Positions 48,980-59,448 are shown, counted from the stretch's first letter. The stretch: 64,000 nucleotides of DNA from Limnohabitans sp. B9-3 (GCF_002778325.1 NZ_NESI01000005.1:182407-246406), one strand, 5' to 3'. Notes: generated by a model not told the origin, from the letters alone. Made by a program: numbers and translations.

Positions 48980-50719
48980 ATGCAGCAACCCAGCGAACGA
49001 GAACAACACTTACGCGCCATGCTGGACGCCTCGCAAGAGGCGATCCTGACGTTTGATGCACAGGGTTGTGTGATCGATGCCAACTTGGCCGCCGAGCACA
49101 TGTTTCGCTTTGAGCACCATGCGCTCAAGGGCGCTCGCATGTCGCACCTCATCACCGATTTGCGTGATGACTTGGCCTACTTCATCGACCAGATTCACCA
49201 ACACGCGGCCAACCACCAAACCCTGAGTTTGGAGACCTTCATCCACACCTCCAGTGCGCAGGCCATCCCTGTGCAATTGACCTTGCGTTTGCTGCCCCCT
49301 CACAGCGGGAATGAACTGCGCTTTGCGGCGTTGTTGCGTGAGCGCAGCCGTGAAGCGGCTTTGCAAGAGCAGTTACGCGACGCCTTGCATGGCACCGCAG
49401 TGAGAGCCATCGATACAGCCACCGTCTTTCACTCGCGCCATTACCTCAAAGCGCGCTTCAACGACGTCAAGGCCTTGGCGACACTCAGCGCACCTGAGGC
49501 CTTTGTGGCGGTGGCCTGCATCAACATTGACCGCTTCAAACGGGTCAACGAGTTGTTAGGCTATGACGCGGGCGACCATGCCATCAACGCGATTGGGCAG
49601 CGCATTGAAGTGTTTTTGCGCCACGAGAGCAATGCCAACGGCTGGGACGTGGGCATGTGCCGCATGTCAGGCGATGAGTTCGCATTGGTTCTGATTTCTG
49701 AACGCTCTTTCGTGGGCTTGGCGGATTGGTGCAAGCGTCTGCAAAGCGCTTTGGCCGTCCCGCTTGAAACCCACAACCAGCGCTTTGTGTTTTCACTCAG
49801 CGGTGGTGTGGCCGCGGGCGAATTGCTGAACTCGGAGTTTGAAGCCTTGCTGACCGACTCCGAAATGTCCATGCGTGCCATCAAACTGCGCGGCGGCAAC
49901 GACTGCCTGATTTACGCGGCCCAGCAAGGACAAAGCGTGCGTCCGCGCGCCACAGAGCACAACGTGATTTTGGGTATGGAGCGCAAACAGTTCCAACCCT
50001 TCTTTCAGCCCAAAGTGTGTTCTGACACGGGACAAATTTTGGGCTTTGAAGCCTTGTTGCGCTGGCAACACCCTGAGCTGGGACTGATTCCACTCGGCGA
50101 GTTTTTCCCCGTGCTAGAAAGCTCCAGTTTGATGTTGGACGTGGGCTTGCAAATCTTTGAACAAGTGGTTGCGACCATGGCACAGTGGCAAACCAAAGGT
50201 GTGCACTTGCCTGTGTCGTTCAACGTGTCCAACGGCGAACTGATGTCCCAACACTTTCGAACGAGCCTGAGTCGCTTGGCGCACCAAGCCGGTGTGGCGA
50301 CCGATCAAATTTATTTGGAAATCACAGAAAACGTGCTGGCCAACTTGGGGCAAACCGGCGAAGACATCTTTGCTGAATTGCAAGACGCGGGCTTTCGTCT
50401 GAGCGTGGACGACTTTGGCGTAGGCACCTCATCACTCTCTCGCTTGAGCAGCATTCCGCTGCGCGAAATTAAAGTCGATCGCTCGTTCATCTGTGATGTC
50501 TCGAGCTCCGGGCGCGAGCTGGAACTGCTGCGCGGCATCGTGAATTTGGCCAAAAGTTTAGACCTCGAAGTGGTGATTGAAGGTGTGGAGTCGCCCCAAC
50601 AGCTGTTGATCGCCCAAAGCCTAGGCCACCTGTCCATTCAAGGCTTTTGCTATTCGCGTGCCGTCAATCCTCTGCAAGCTTTCGAGTTGATCGAGCGCCA
50701 ACCCTTTGCCTTGCACTGA
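48980..50719 (+). CDS. PAS-GGDEF-EAL protein, probable c-di-GMP phosphodiesterase
   Basis: A 579-residue soluble protein. A PAS domain (about 10-120) precedes a GGDEF domain (about 170-315) whose motif reads SGDEF at 230-234, and an EAL domain (about 330-575). The EAL motif is at 357-359, and the other catalytic positions look intact: EITE, the DDFG Asp pair, IKVDRSF lysine, EGVE and QGF. It should therefore degrade c-di-GMP, with the GGDEF half weak or regulatory. It starts 16 bases after the histidine kinase stop, in the same operon. Confidence 0.9.
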   Translation: MQQPSEREQHLRAMLDASQEAILTFDAQGCVIDANLAAEHMFRFEHHALKGARMSHLITDLRDDLAYFIDQIHQHAANHQTLSLETFIHTSSAQAIPVQLTLRLLPPHSGNELRFAALLRERSREAALQEQLRDALHGTAVRAIDTATVFHSRHYLKARFNDVKALATLSAPEAFVAVACINIDRFKRVNELLGYDAGDHAINAIGQRIEVFLRHESNANGWDVGMCRMSGDEFALVLISERSFVGLADWCKRLQSALAVPLETHNQRFVFSLSGGVAAGELLNSEFEALLTDSEMSMRAIKLRGGNDCLIYAAQQGQSVRPRATEHNVILGMERKQFQPFFQPKVCSDTGQILGFEALLRWQHPELGLIPLGEFFPVLESSSLMLDVGLQIFEQVVATMAQWQTKGVHLPVSFNVSNGELMSQHFRTSLSRLAHQAGVATDQIYLEITENVLANLGQTGEDIFAELQDAGFRLSVDDFGVGTSSLSRLSSIPLREIKVDRSFICDVSSSGRELELLRGIVNLAKSLDLEVVIEGVESPQQLLIAQSLGHLSIQGFCYSRAVNPLQAFELIERQPFALH

Positions 50720-50776
50720 GCCTTTAAGATTCAGCCACTTGAACCGATACCTACATAGACAAAAAAAGGAAGAACC

Positions 50777-52720
50777 GTGTTGAAAAATTTGAATGTCGGA
50801 ACACGATTGATGTTGCTGGTTAGCCTATTGGGGCTGCTGTCGGTCACGATTGGCGTTAACGGGCTGCGAGGTATGTCTGAGTGTGTCGCGGGTCTACAAA
50901 CGGTGTACGCCGACCGTGTGGTGCCTTTGCGCGATCTCAAAGTGATTGCCGACATGTATGCGGTGAACATCGTGGACGCCTCGCACAAAGTTCGCAACGG
51001 CAACATTTCTTGGGAAGAAGGCCTCAAAAATTTGGACGATGCTGAACTTCAAATTGCAGAAAAGTGGAAGAAGTACAAGGGCACAGTCTTGGTCCCAGAA
51101 GAAGAAGCCTTGGTCGCCGAGATCGAACCGATGTTTAAAAGTACACAAGTCGAGTTGGACAACTTGCGCGCCATCATGAAACGCCAAGACAAACAGGCGA
51201 TTGCAGATTTCACGGCAGGCCCTTTGTACCCTGCCATCGACCCCATCAGTGGCAAATTCTCTGACCTGATCGAGGTCCAACTGAAGGTGGCCAAAGTTGA
51301 GTATGACGCGTCTCAAACCAGCTATGACTTCAACCGCATTGTCAATATCGCCCTGATCTTGGTGGGTCTGGGTATGGGCGCTGTGTTGGCAACTTGGATT
51401 GTTCGCTCTGTTAGCGGTCCGCTTGAAAAAGTGCGCCAGATGGTGCGTGAAGTGGCCAAAAGCTCGGACTTCTCTCAGCGCGTGGCCGTCTCCAGCAACG
51501 ACGAAGTCGGTCAAACCGCACAAGCCTTCAATGCCTTGCTGGAAGCCCAGCAAACCGCCATTGGTGAAGTCAACCGCACGGTCACGGCCATGGCCGAAGG
51601 CGACTTCAGCCAACGGGTGAATGCCAACTTGAATGGTGATTTGAAAACCATGAAAGAAGCCATCAATGCGTCAGTGGAGAGCATCCAAGCCACGATCCAA
51701 GACCTGAGCAAGACTCTCCAAGCCTTGTCGCAAGGTGACTTTTCAGTCCGATCCACGGCACAAGTGCACGGCGAGTTCAAAAAAGCGGTGGACCAGGCCA
51801 CTTCGGCCATGGTGGCGCTCGAAGCAATGATCGGCGGCGTGGGCCAAGTGATGAGCCGCGTGGCTCAGGGCGATTTGACGCAACGCGTCACCGCCGAAGG
51901 TCGCGGCGATTTGATCACCCTCAAAGACAACATCAACACATCGTTGGACGCCATGAGCTCGGCCTTGCGCGCCATCCACGTGAATACCCGCCAAGTGGCT
52001 ACAGCGGCCAACGAAACCAGCATGGCCATTGGCCAAATTTCGGACGGTGCGCAGAACCAAACCCATGCCATCTCGCAGGTCAGTACCGCCGTCAAGCAAA
52101 CCGCCACATCCGTCGCCGATGTCTCACGCAACACCAGCATTGCCAGCCAGAAATCACAAGAGTCCATGGCGATCATGCGCGAAGGCATGCGAAAAATGGA
52201 CGACATGGTGAATGTGGTCAGCAGCATCGCGGCCAACTCTGACAAGATCAACAAGATCACAGAAGTGATTGAAAAGATTGCCAACAAGACCAATTTGTTG
52301 TCCCTCAACGCAGCCATTGAAGCCGCCCGCGCTGGCGAACACGGCAAGGGCTTTTCGGTGGTGGCTGAAGAAGTGGGCAAATTGGCAGCCAACAGCGCTG
52401 AAAGCTCACAAGAGATTGCGCAACTGGTGCAACAAGCAGTCACCGAAACGGCCAAAGCAGTTGCCACCGTGAAAGAAGTCAGCCAAGACATGGTGCGCAT
52501 TGAACTCGCATCGCGCGAAACCGATGAAATGCTGCAACGCATCTCGGCCGCGCTCGAACAGCAAAGCAGCGCCACCGAAGAGATCAATGCCAACGTGTTC
52601 AACTTGGACCGCATTGCCAGCAGCAACGCATCTGCCTCTGAAGAAATGACGGCCAGTGTGGTGGAACTGTCCAAAATTGCAGACGCCACACGACGCGAAG
52701 TTGAAAAATTCTCCACCTAA
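50777..52720 (+). CDS. Methyl-accepting chemotaxis protein, four-helix-bundle sensor with poly-HAMP
   Basis: A 647-residue receptor. Helices at about 10-30 and 190-212 enclose a periplasmic four-helix-bundle-like sensor. Several HAMP units follow: a canonical one (about 213-265) and further repeats each marked by A-x-G-D-(F/L)-(S/T)-x-R. The signalling tip [20 protein letters not shown] is intact and the protein ends VEKFST without a CheR pentapeptide. The start is GTG behind AGGAAG. It precedes the free Cache protein gene by 53 bases. Confidence 0.92.
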   Translation: MLKNLNVGTRLMLLVSLLGLLSVTIGVNGLRGMSECVAGLQTVYADRVVPLRDLKVIADMYAVNIVDASHKVRNGNISWEEGLKNLDDAELQIAEKWKKYKGTVLVPEEEALVAEIEPMFKSTQVELDNLRAIMKRQDKQAIADFTAGPLYPAIDPISGKFSDLIEVQLKVAKVEYDASQTSYDFNRIVNIALILVGLGMGAVLATWIVRSVSGPLEKVRQMVREVAKSSDFSQRVAVSSNDEVGQTAQAFNALLEAQQTAIGEVNRTVTAMAEGDFSQRVNANLNGDLKTMKEAINASVESIQATIQDLSKTLQALSQGDFSVRSTAQVHGEFKKAVDQATSAMVALEAMIGGVGQVMSRVAQGDLTQRVTAEGRGDLITLKDNINTSLDAMSSALRAIHVNTRQVATAANETSMAIGQISDGAQNQTHAISQVSTAVKQTATSVADVSRNTSIASQKSQESMAIMREGMRKMDDMVNVVSSIAANSDKINKITEVIEKIANKTNLLSLNAAIEAARAGEHGKGFSVVAEEVGKLAANSAESSQEIAQLVQQAVTETAKAVATVKEVSQDMVRIELASRETDEMLQRISAALEQQSSATEEINANVFNLDRIASSNASASEEMTASVVELSKIADATRREVEKFST

Positions 52721-52773
52721 GTTAAAGTTGGTGAAAATTTAACTAATTCTATTTTTTCAACAAGGACGACAAA

Positions 52774-53241
52774 ATGATCAAAAAAGTAAGCTTAATTGCA
52801 GCATTGGCGCTCTCCGCCCTGGCCTTCATCCCGAGCTTGAGCATGGCTGCAGGTGAACGCGCCACCAAGGCCGAAGCCGAGGCCATGGTGGCCAAAGGTG
52901 TGGCCGCCGTCAAAGCCAAAGGCGAAGCCGTGTATGTCGACATCACCGCACCCAGCAAAACCTATGTGGACCGCGATTTGTATTTGGTGGTGTATGACGT
53001 GGCTGGCAAATGCTTGGCTCACGGCCAAAACCCCAAACAAGTTGGCAAAGACCTGCTGAATCTGAAAGACCCAGATGGCAAAGAGTTTGTCAAAGAACGC
53101 GTTGAATTGGCCAACTCCAAAGGCAAATTCTGGCAAGACTACAAATTCACCGATCCTTTGACCAAAACCGTGCAAGCCAAGCAAGCGTATTGTGAAAAAG
53201 TAGGCAACGTGATTGTTTGCGGCGGCGTCTACAAACTGTAA
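52774..53241 (+). CDS. Free periplasmic Cache-domain protein
   Basis: A 155-residue exported protein with a signal peptide of about 26 residues (ending SLSMAAG). The mature part matches a single Cache 2-type domain: A-E-A-M-V-x-K-G-V-A-A-V-K near the start, YLVVYDVAGKCLAHGQNP and VGKDLLNLKDPDGKEFVKE in the middle, and two cysteines near the C terminus (AYCEKVGNVIVCGG) that may form a disulfide. Cache domains normally belong to receptors or kinases. A secreted one between two receptor genes suggests a soluble ligand-binding partner for them. Confidence 0.82.
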   Translation: MIKKVSLIAALALSALAFIPSLSMAAGERATKAEAEAMVAKGVAAVKAKGEAVYVDITAPSKTYVDRDLYLVVYDVAGKCLAHGQNPKQVGKDLLNLKDPDGKEFVKERVELANSKGKFWQDYKFTDPLTKTVQAKQAYCEKVGNVIVCGGVYKL

Positions 53242-53250
53242 ACGTCCCTC

Positions 53251-53279
53251 CTCCATGGCACCTGCGGGTGCCTACGGAG
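53251..53279 (+). other. Hairpin between Cache protein and receptor genes
   Basis: Paired arms ctcc...ggag and ggcacc-tgcg-ggtgcc form a two-part stem just after the Cache gene. No T run follows, so it is not a clear terminator. It could limit read-through or stabilise the 3' end of the upstream message. Confidence 0.4.
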
Positions 53280-53310
53280 CCCTGAACTTTGCTTGAGTCA
53301 CCACAACAAC

Positions 53311-55254
53311 ATGTCCGTATTCCCCGAAAAAATGAGCATTGCTAAAAAGCTCATGATGGCCCCGCTTTTGGTAGCGGTTTTGTTGTTGGGCTTTGGCATC
53401 TTCAGTTTCGCCAACATGCACGCGTTTCAAGGCAGCGTGAATGACATGCTGGCCGACTCGGTCGCCACCGAGCGTATGGCGCAAGAAGCGGAAGCGACCG
53501 TCAACGCCACCCATGCTGCGGCTTACAGAAGTTTGGCTTTGCTTAACCTCAAAAGCGACAAGGCCGCCCAATCAGCTGAATCGATGATGACGGAGCAACT
53601 CACCGCACTCAGTGACGTGGGGCGTGACTTGCAAGCGAACCCGAACGAGCAACTACGCAGCCTCATCAAACCTATTCAAACCTACGAAAACGCGGTTCGC
53701 GAGGCCTACGACGCATCCACCTCCGACACCAACTTAGGCGCGATGATGATGCAAGACGCCGACAAAGCTTATGACCAACTGATTGAGGCTTTGCGTGCGA
53801 TGGGCGCAGTCAGCCGCATCGGTGCGGCGAATGCCCAAAAGCACTTGAACGAGCGGATTGACTTGCAACAAGTGGTTCAAATCGCGGCTCTGTTGTTCGC
53901 CATGGTGGCAGGACTGCTGCTGGCTTATTTTTCGGGTCAAAAAATCGCACGTCCCTTGCGCGCCATGCAAGCACAAATTTCTGCCATTGAAGACCGTGCC
54001 GATTTTTCGCTGCGTGTGAAAGTGGAAAGTGGCGATGAGGTGGGTCAAACCGCCGTGTCGTTGAATGCCTTGCTGCAGTCGCTGCAAAGCGCGGTGCAAG
54101 AGGTCAACTCCGTGGTGGGGGCAGTGTCTGCAGGAGACTTCAGCCGCCGCGTTGAAGCCCCCTTAAAAGGCGACATGGCCGTGATGAAGTCCGCCGTGAA
54201 CGACTCTGCTGAGAGCGTGAAGGCCACCATGAACGGCCTCAACGACTTGATGCAAGCCCTGCAAAATGGCGATTTCACAAAGCACATTCGCTTGGATGTG
54301 GCGGGCGAATACAAGCGCGCCATGACGCAAGCGAGCGATGCCATGCAATCGCTCAACAGCATGTTGAGCGATGTGGGCAACGTCATGAAGAGCGTCTCGC
54401 AAGGCGACTTGAGCATGCGCATCAGCGCACAAGGTCGTGGCGATTTGCTGACTTTGAAAAACAACATCAATCTCTCGCTCGATGCCGTCAGCGGATCTAT
54501 GCGTGCGATCAACCAAAACACACGCCAAGTGGCGGCTGCAGCGTCGCAGTCGAGCCAAGCCATTGGGCAAATCTCTGACGGCGCCTTGAACCAAACCCAT
54601 GCCATTGGTCAAGTGGCCACGGCCGTGCGTCAAACGGTCACCTCTGTGGCTGATGTCTCGCGCAACACCGAAGTGGCCAGCCAAAAGTCCAGAGAATCCG
54701 TGCGCATCGTGCGTGACGGCATTCAAAAAATGGCGCACATGGTGGAGGTGGTCAACAGCATTGCGGCTAACTCTGAAAAGATCAACAAGATCACGGCCGT
54801 GATTGAAAAGATTGCCAACAAGACCAACCTGCTCTCGCTGAATGCGGCGATCGAAGCGGCCCGGGCCGGAGAACACGGCAAGGGCTTTGCGGTGGTCGCC
54901 GATGAGGTCGGTAAATTGGCCGTCAACAGTGCCGAAAGCTCCCAAGAAATTGCACAACTGGTGCAACAAGCCGTGGCGGAAACGCGCCGCGCTGTGTTGG
55001 CGGTGCAAGAGGTCAGTGCCGACATGGCACGCATCGAAAGCGGCTCGCAAGAAACCGACGATATGCTGCAGCGCATTGCGGGCGCCCTGGAAGAACAGAG
55101 TTCGGCCGTGGAGCAAATCAATGCCAACCTCTCCAGTGTGGATACCATTGCACGCAGCAACGCTGCTGCCTCCGAAGAAATCACGGAAACCGTGATGGAA
55201 CTGTCCAAGATTGCAGATTCCACACGCCGTGAAGTTGAGAAATTTGTTCTATAG
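53311..55254 (+). CDS. Methyl-accepting chemotaxis protein, periplasmic helical sensor with poly-HAMP
   Basis: A 647-residue receptor. Helices at about 15-35 and 190-210 enclose a periplasmic helical sensor. HAMP-like units repeat down to about residue 400 (A-G-D-F-S-R-R, Q-N-G-D-F-T-K, Q-G-D-L-S-M-R), then the signalling domain with tip [20 protein letters not shown], ending VEKFVL. A TTG start at 53293 would add 6 residues and an ATG at 53332 would remove 7. It is followed after 7 bases by the phosphodiesterase gene. Confidence 0.92.
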   Translation: MSVFPEKMSIAKKLMMAPLLVAVLLLGFGIFSFANMHAFQGSVNDMLADSVATERMAQEAEATVNATHAAAYRSLALLNLKSDKAAQSAESMMTEQLTALSDVGRDLQANPNEQLRSLIKPIQTYENAVREAYDASTSDTNLGAMMMQDADKAYDQLIEALRAMGAVSRIGAANAQKHLNERIDLQQVVQIAALLFAMVAGLLLAYFSGQKIARPLRAMQAQISAIEDRADFSLRVKVESGDEVGQTAVSLNALLQSLQSAVQEVNSVVGAVSAGDFSRRVEAPLKGDMAVMKSAVNDSAESVKATMNGLNDLMQALQNGDFTKHIRLDVAGEYKRAMTQASDAMQSLNSMLSDVGNVMKSVSQGDLSMRISAQGRGDLLTLKNNINLSLDAVSGSMRAINQNTRQVAAAASQSSQAIGQISDGALNQTHAIGQVATAVRQTVTSVADVSRNTEVASQKSRESVRIVRDGIQKMAHMVEVVNSIAANSEKINKITAVIEKIANKTNLLSLNAAIEAARAGEHGKGFAVVADEVGKLAVNSAESSQEIAQLVQQAVAETRRAVLAVQEVSADMARIESGSQETDDMLQRIAGALEEQSSAVEQINANLSSVDTIARSNAAASEEITETVMELSKIADSTRREVEKFVL

Positions 55255-55261
55255 GGTGGTC

Positions 55262-56089
55262 ATGAATCTTTTGTATTTAGAAGCCACGCTGAACAACTTG
55301 CGTGCCCAATGGCCCCAGTCCTGGCCAGGAATGGCTTTGGTGGTGCGCAACGCTTTGGCGCAACTGGGCTGGCACGACACGGCCAAACTGGCGCCACGCG
55401 ACCAGGCCTTGCACGACTGCATCTTCTCCGTCATCGGGGCCATTGAAGCCGATGGGCAAACACGCGCTGCGCAGCATCAAGAACCTCAGTATCACAACCG
55501 CTTGCACTTTGCAGATGCGGTGGTGTCGTTGACCGTGTTACTGGCCAATGAACGCCAAATTGCGGGCCGTGATGCCCATGCGCCGCCCAGCCACGCCGAA
55601 TGGTTGGGCATGCTGACCGTGGTCAGCCACGACTTGTTGCACAACGGCCGAATTAACCAATTTCGCTCTGAAATTGAAACCTTGTCGGTGAAAGCACTCA
55701 CGCCTCACATGCAGAAACACAAGGTGTACAAAGCCGACCAAGCCGTGATTTCGTCAATGATTTTGCGGACGGACCCCGTCTTTGTGCCCGAAACACACCT
55801 GGCCATTGCGGGCTTGCCCTTTGACGTGGCAGACCCCCGTTGCCTGCTCGTGTTGATTCAAGAATGCGATATTTTGGCCAGTAGCCTGCCCGCCACGGGC
55901 GGCGGTTTGACCCAACAACTTTCCGACGAATGGGCGTCCGTTGCGCCCGATCGGTCGCAATCATTGTTGACAGCCAAAGGGCGTTTGTTTTTTTTAAAGC
56001 ACATGGCCTTATTTTCTAGCCCGTCGAGCCGATTACTGGGTATACAAGCCACCATTGACCAGCAAATTGCTGAGCTTGAGCAAGCCTAA
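55262..56089 (+). CDS. Class I (eukaryote-type) 3',5'-cyclic nucleotide phosphodiesterase
   Basis: A 275-residue protein of the HD superfamily. Metal-site motifs match class I PDEs: Y77-H-N-x-x-H82-x-x-D85-A-V and H123-D124-L-L-H127-N-G-x-x-N132-x-F, the latter fitting the PDEase I signature I know for animal enzymes. D203 (ECDIL) is a candidate for the last metal ligand. It should hydrolyse cAMP or cGMP. Bacteria more often use class III CpdA-type enzymes. The start was set at MNLLYLEATL; a longer frame overlaps the receptor. It lies between a receptor and a cyclic-nucleotide-binding protein gene. Confidence 0.85.
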   Translation: MNLLYLEATLNNLRAQWPQSWPGMALVVRNALAQLGWHDTAKLAPRDQALHDCIFSVIGAIEADGQTRAAQHQEPQYHNRLHFADAVVSLTVLLANERQIAGRDAHAPPSHAEWLGMLTVVSHDLLHNGRINQFRSEIETLSVKALTPHMQKHKVYKADQAVISSMILRTDPVFVPETHLAIAGLPFDVADPRCLLVLIQECDILASSLPATGGGLTQQLSDEWASVAPDRSQSLLTAKGRLFFLKHMALFSSPSSRLLGIQATIDQQIAELEQA

Positions 56090-56149
56090 ACGGCTGAGAC
56101 TCCAAACTCTGTGACGCGCTGAACAATCGCCTCACCTATCAAAGCCGCA

Positions 56150-57340
56150 ATGTCCGCACAACCCAACCAAGAAGCCCCATCGGCCTCTCGCACCCCTAAA
56201 ACCGACGCCGTCGAACGGTTCATGCACACGCCTGGCCGTCCGCCTGTCGGCTTTGTGCTGTCGGAGTTTGCTCGCCGCATGGAGTACGAACTGCGGGTGG
56301 CCATTGAGGTGGCCAACGGTCGCGCCACCTTGGCCGACTTGGAACGGGTCCAAACGCTCAACGTCAAATCTCTGCCATCGCGCGCAGCAACCCCTGTGCG
56401 CGCTGTGGCAGCACCTGCCCCGTCAGCGCCAGTGCGCAAAGCGGCACCAAGTCCTGCCGCATCCGCACCGGCTGCACCGGCGCCACGCGCTCCGCGCCGC
56501 AAGGTGAGCAGCGAAGGCGCGGGCGAGTCCATCGTTTACGAAGAAGGCAAAGTCCTGTTCAACCAAGGTGACAAGGCTGACCATCTGGCCATCATCTTGG
56601 AAGGCTCGGTCGAGATCTTTGATGCCAAAACCGGCAACAGCATTGCGGTGCTCAACAAGGGTGTGTCCTTTGGCGAGCAAGCCATTTTGGAAGGCGGCGT
56701 GCGGGGCGCCTCAGCCCGTGCCCACACGCGTGTGGTGTGTCTAGAAATCAGTACCGAACCGCTGCGCGCCATCCTCAAATCCGACCCCGGCATTTTGACG
56801 CCCGTGGTCGAGGCCATGCTGTTGCAACTGAACATGGCCAACAAGATCAGCAAGTCCGTGGACAGCGACGATCTGGACTATGAGGTGACCAACGACAACA
56901 ACCTGTCGTCCACCCAAGTGCAAAAAATTCTGGACGAGGTGTACGCCACCGGCGACAACAAGGGCATGAGCAGCGACGAGTTGATGTTCTTGAAGCTACT
57001 CGCCTCGAACAAGCTGCACACCACGGTGCACGAGGCTGGCACGGTCTTGGGCTCGCCTGACGACAGCGAGTTAGGGTTGGGCTACATCATTGTGCAAGGC
57101 CACGTCGAGGCCGCCATTGGCCCCAAAAAGTACAAACTGGGGCCAGGCAGTGTGCTGGGCTTGGCCGAAGCGCTGCTGGACAAGACCTTGCCATGGGGCC
57201 TCACCAGTTTGGACACCGTGACTTTGATGAACATCCCCATCGACAAGGCCTTGCGTGGGTTGGAACATGCCAACCCCGGCATTCGCGGCATCGTGCGTTA
57301 CACCGCAGATCGCATCATGCACCTGCAAAACACGTTCTAA
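56150..57340 (+). CDS. Tandem CAP_ED protein (one intact, one degenerate nucleotide pocket)
   Basis: A 396-residue cytoplasmic protein. An N-terminal region (1-75) is followed by a Pro/Ala linker (about 82-122) and two cyclic-nucleotide-binding folds. The first (about 125-235) has the cassette FGEQAILEGGVRGASA with Glu and Arg correctly spaced. The second (about 275-390) is degenerate (LGLAEALLDKTLPWGL, no Arg). The two domains correspond, in swapped order, to the separate proteins at 33263-33634 and 32781-33266. No DNA-binding or catalytic domain is present. It ends 1 base from the end of the convergent receptor gene. Confidence 0.85.
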   Translation: MSAQPNQEAPSASRTPKTDAVERFMHTPGRPPVGFVLSEFARRMEYELRVAIEVANGRATLADLERVQTLNVKSLPSRAATPVRAVAAPAPSAPVRKAAPSPAASAPAAPAPRAPRRKVSSEGAGESIVYEEGKVLFNQGDKADHLAIILEGSVEIFDAKTGNSIAVLNKGVSFGEQAILEGGVRGASARAHTRVVCLEISTEPLRAILKSDPGILTPVVEAMLLQLNMANKISKSVDSDDLDYEVTNDNNLSSTQVQKILDEVYATGDNKGMSSDELMFLKLLASNKLHTTVHEAGTVLGSPDDSELGLGYIIVQGHVEAAIGPKKYKLGPGSVLGLAEALLDKTLPWGLTSLDTVTLMNIPIDKALRGLEHANPGIRGIVRYTADRIMHLQNTF

Positions 57341-57341
57341 A

Positions 57342-59342
57342 TCAGATCTTGAACTGCTCCACTTCGCGACGGGTGCCGTCTGCGATCTTGGAGAGTTCAA
57401 TCACGGTCGCTGTGATCTCTTCACTGGCCGAAGCATTCGACTGCGCAATGCGGTCCAAGGTCGCCACATTCGAATTAATTTCTTGCACGGCATTGCTTTG
57501 CTCTTCCAACGCTGCGGAAATGCGCTGCATCATGCCGTCGGCTTCGGTGGCACCCGCTTCGATGCGCTCCATGTCGGCACTCACCTCTTGCACGGTGGCC
57601 ACAGCGCGACGCGCTTCGGCCACGGCTTGCTGAACCAACACGGTGATCTCTTGTGTGCTCTCGGCGCTGCTGGCAGCCAACTTGCCCACCTCTTCTGCCA
57701 CCACCGAGAAGCCCTTGCCGTGCTCGCCGGCACGCGCTGCTTCGATGGCCGCGTTCAAGGACAGCAAATTGGTTTTGTTGGCGATGCTCTCAATCACCTC
57801 GGTGATCTTGTTGATCTTCTCGGAGTTGGCGGCAATGCCGTTGACCACTTCGACCATCGTGGCCATCTTGGCCTTGCCACTGCGCACGATGTCCACCGAC
57901 TCACGCGAGCGGCTGCTGGCGGTTTCGGTGTTGCGCGACACGTCGGTCACGGAGGCTGCCGTTTCTTTCACCGCATTCGCCAGTTGGGCAATGCCGTGCA
58001 TTTGGTTTTGTGCGCCATCGCTGATCTGGCTGATGGCTTGGCTGGTTTGGTTGGCCGCCGCCGCCACTTGGCGGGTGTTGCTGTTGATGGCGCGCATGGC
58101 CGCACTCAGGGCGTCCAACGATTGGTTGATGTTGCCCTTGAGGCTGGCCAAGTCACCACGGCCATTGGCGGTGATACGACCGGTCAAGTCGCCGGAGGCG
58201 ACATCGTTCATCACATGCGCCACGTCGCCGAGCAAGGTTTGCATGGCTTGCATGGCTTGGTCCACCAAGCCGCGCAACTCGCCTTTGACTTGAGCCGACA
58301 TGCGTTGGTTGAAGTCGCCGTTGTACAACGCGTTCATCACTTCGGCCAAAGCGTCCATGGTGGTTTTGACGCTGGCTGCGCTGGCGTTGACCGCGTCTTT
58401 CATGGTGCGCAAATCGCCCTTGAGGTCGGCGGTGATGGTCACATCAAAGTTGCCGGCTGCCAGCGCCTCCACGGCGTTGTTCACTTCAGAAATAGCCAGT
58501 TGCTGTGCGGCCATGAGTTGGTTGAACGCACGGGCAGTTTGGCCCACTTCATCGTCAGAAATATCCGTGATGCGGCGAGAAAAGTCAGACGATGTCTCCA
58601 CCGAGGTCACCATGTTGCGCAAGGCTTCTAGCGGCGTGGTGATGCCCTTGACTTGCCAACGAATGACCGCAGCAATGATGAGCATGACCAACAACACCAA
58701 CATCGAAAACTGTGTGGCGTGTTGCCAGAAGATCACTTCGACGTCGTCGATGTAAATGCCGCTGCCCACAACCCAATTCCAGCCATCAATTTTTTGTACG
58801 AAAGACAATTTTTCGTACACCTCGGTGGTGGTGCCGCCACCGGCTTTGGGCTTGGGCCAGTTGTAGGTGACGTAGCCCGAACCTGACTTGGTCGCCACTT
58901 CGGTAAACGCCACAAAGATGTTCTTTTTGCCGTCGGTTTTTTGGGGTGCTGTGTCCAAACCAAACTGCTGGCTGGTGGCCGAGTTGAAATTGGGCGCATC
59001 CAGCACCTTGCCATCCAGCGCGGGCACGGTGGGGTGCATGAGCATGACGGGCACCGGCTGGGTTTGGTCGTTCAACCAAAAATACTCTTTGGTCTCGTAA
59101 CGCAAGGCCTTCACGGTTTGCATGGCCGCAGCCTTGGCCTCTTCTTCCGTCAACGTGCCGGCCTTTTGCAAGGCTTGGTAATGCGTGACCACGCCGTGCA
59201 CCGACTCCACCAAATGACGCGTCTTGATCTTGCGGTCTTCCAACATGGTGGATTTTTCGATGGACAGCGCCACGATGGACACCAAGATCAGCCCCACAAA
59301 AGAGACGACCCCACCCAAAATCAACCGCGATTTGACATTCAT
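57342..59342 (-). CDS. Methyl-accepting chemotaxis protein with single Cache sensor and poly-HAMP
   Basis: A 666-residue receptor. Helices at about 8-27 and 210-232 enclose a Cache 2-type sensor with the family's YFWLND and [11 protein letters not shown] segments and a C-terminal [14 protein letters not shown] motif. HAMP (about 230-285) and further HAMP-like repeats follow, then the signalling domain with tip [20 protein letters not shown], ending VEQFKI. The start [11 protein letters not shown] was preferred to an ATG 16 codons upstream. Such Cache receptors often sense small carboxylates, but the ligand here is unknown. Confidence 0.93.
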   Translation of the reverse strand: MNVKSRLILGGVVSFVGLILVSIVALSIEKSTMLEDRKIKTRHLVESVHGVVTHYQALQKAGTLTEEEAKAAAMQTVKALRYETKEYFWLNDQTQPVPVMLMHPTVPALDGKVLDAPNFNSATSQQFGLDTAPQKTDGKKNIFVAFTEVATKSGSGYVTYNWPKPKAGGGTTTEVYEKLSFVQKIDGWNWVVGSGIYIDDVEVIFWQHATQFSMLVLLVMLIIAAVIRWQVKGITTPLEALRNMVTSVETSSDFSRRITDISDDEVGQTARAFNQLMAAQQLAISEVNNAVEALAAGNFDVTITADLKGDLRTMKDAVNASAASVKTTMDALAEVMNALYNGDFNQRMSAQVKGELRGLVDQAMQAMQTLLGDVAHVMNDVASGDLTGRITANGRGDLASLKGNINQSLDALSAAMRAINSNTRQVAAAANQTSQAISQISDGAQNQMHGIAQLANAVKETAASVTDVSRNTETASSRSRESVDIVRSGKAKMATMVEVVNGIAANSEKINKITEVIESIANKTNLLSLNAAIEAARAGEHGKGFSVVAEEVGKLAASSAESTQEITVLVQQAVAEARRAVATVQEVSADMERIEAGATEADGMMQRISAALEEQSNAVQEINSNVATLDRIAQSNASASEEITATVIELSKIADGTRREVEQFKI

Positions 59343-59448
59343 TTCTTTGTTTCCTTGCTGGAATGAGGCCTTCAACAAGGCCAACTTCATTCTAAATTGC
59401 CAAAGCTGACAAGGGCTTACAAAAAAATCACAAATTCGTCAATAGGGC

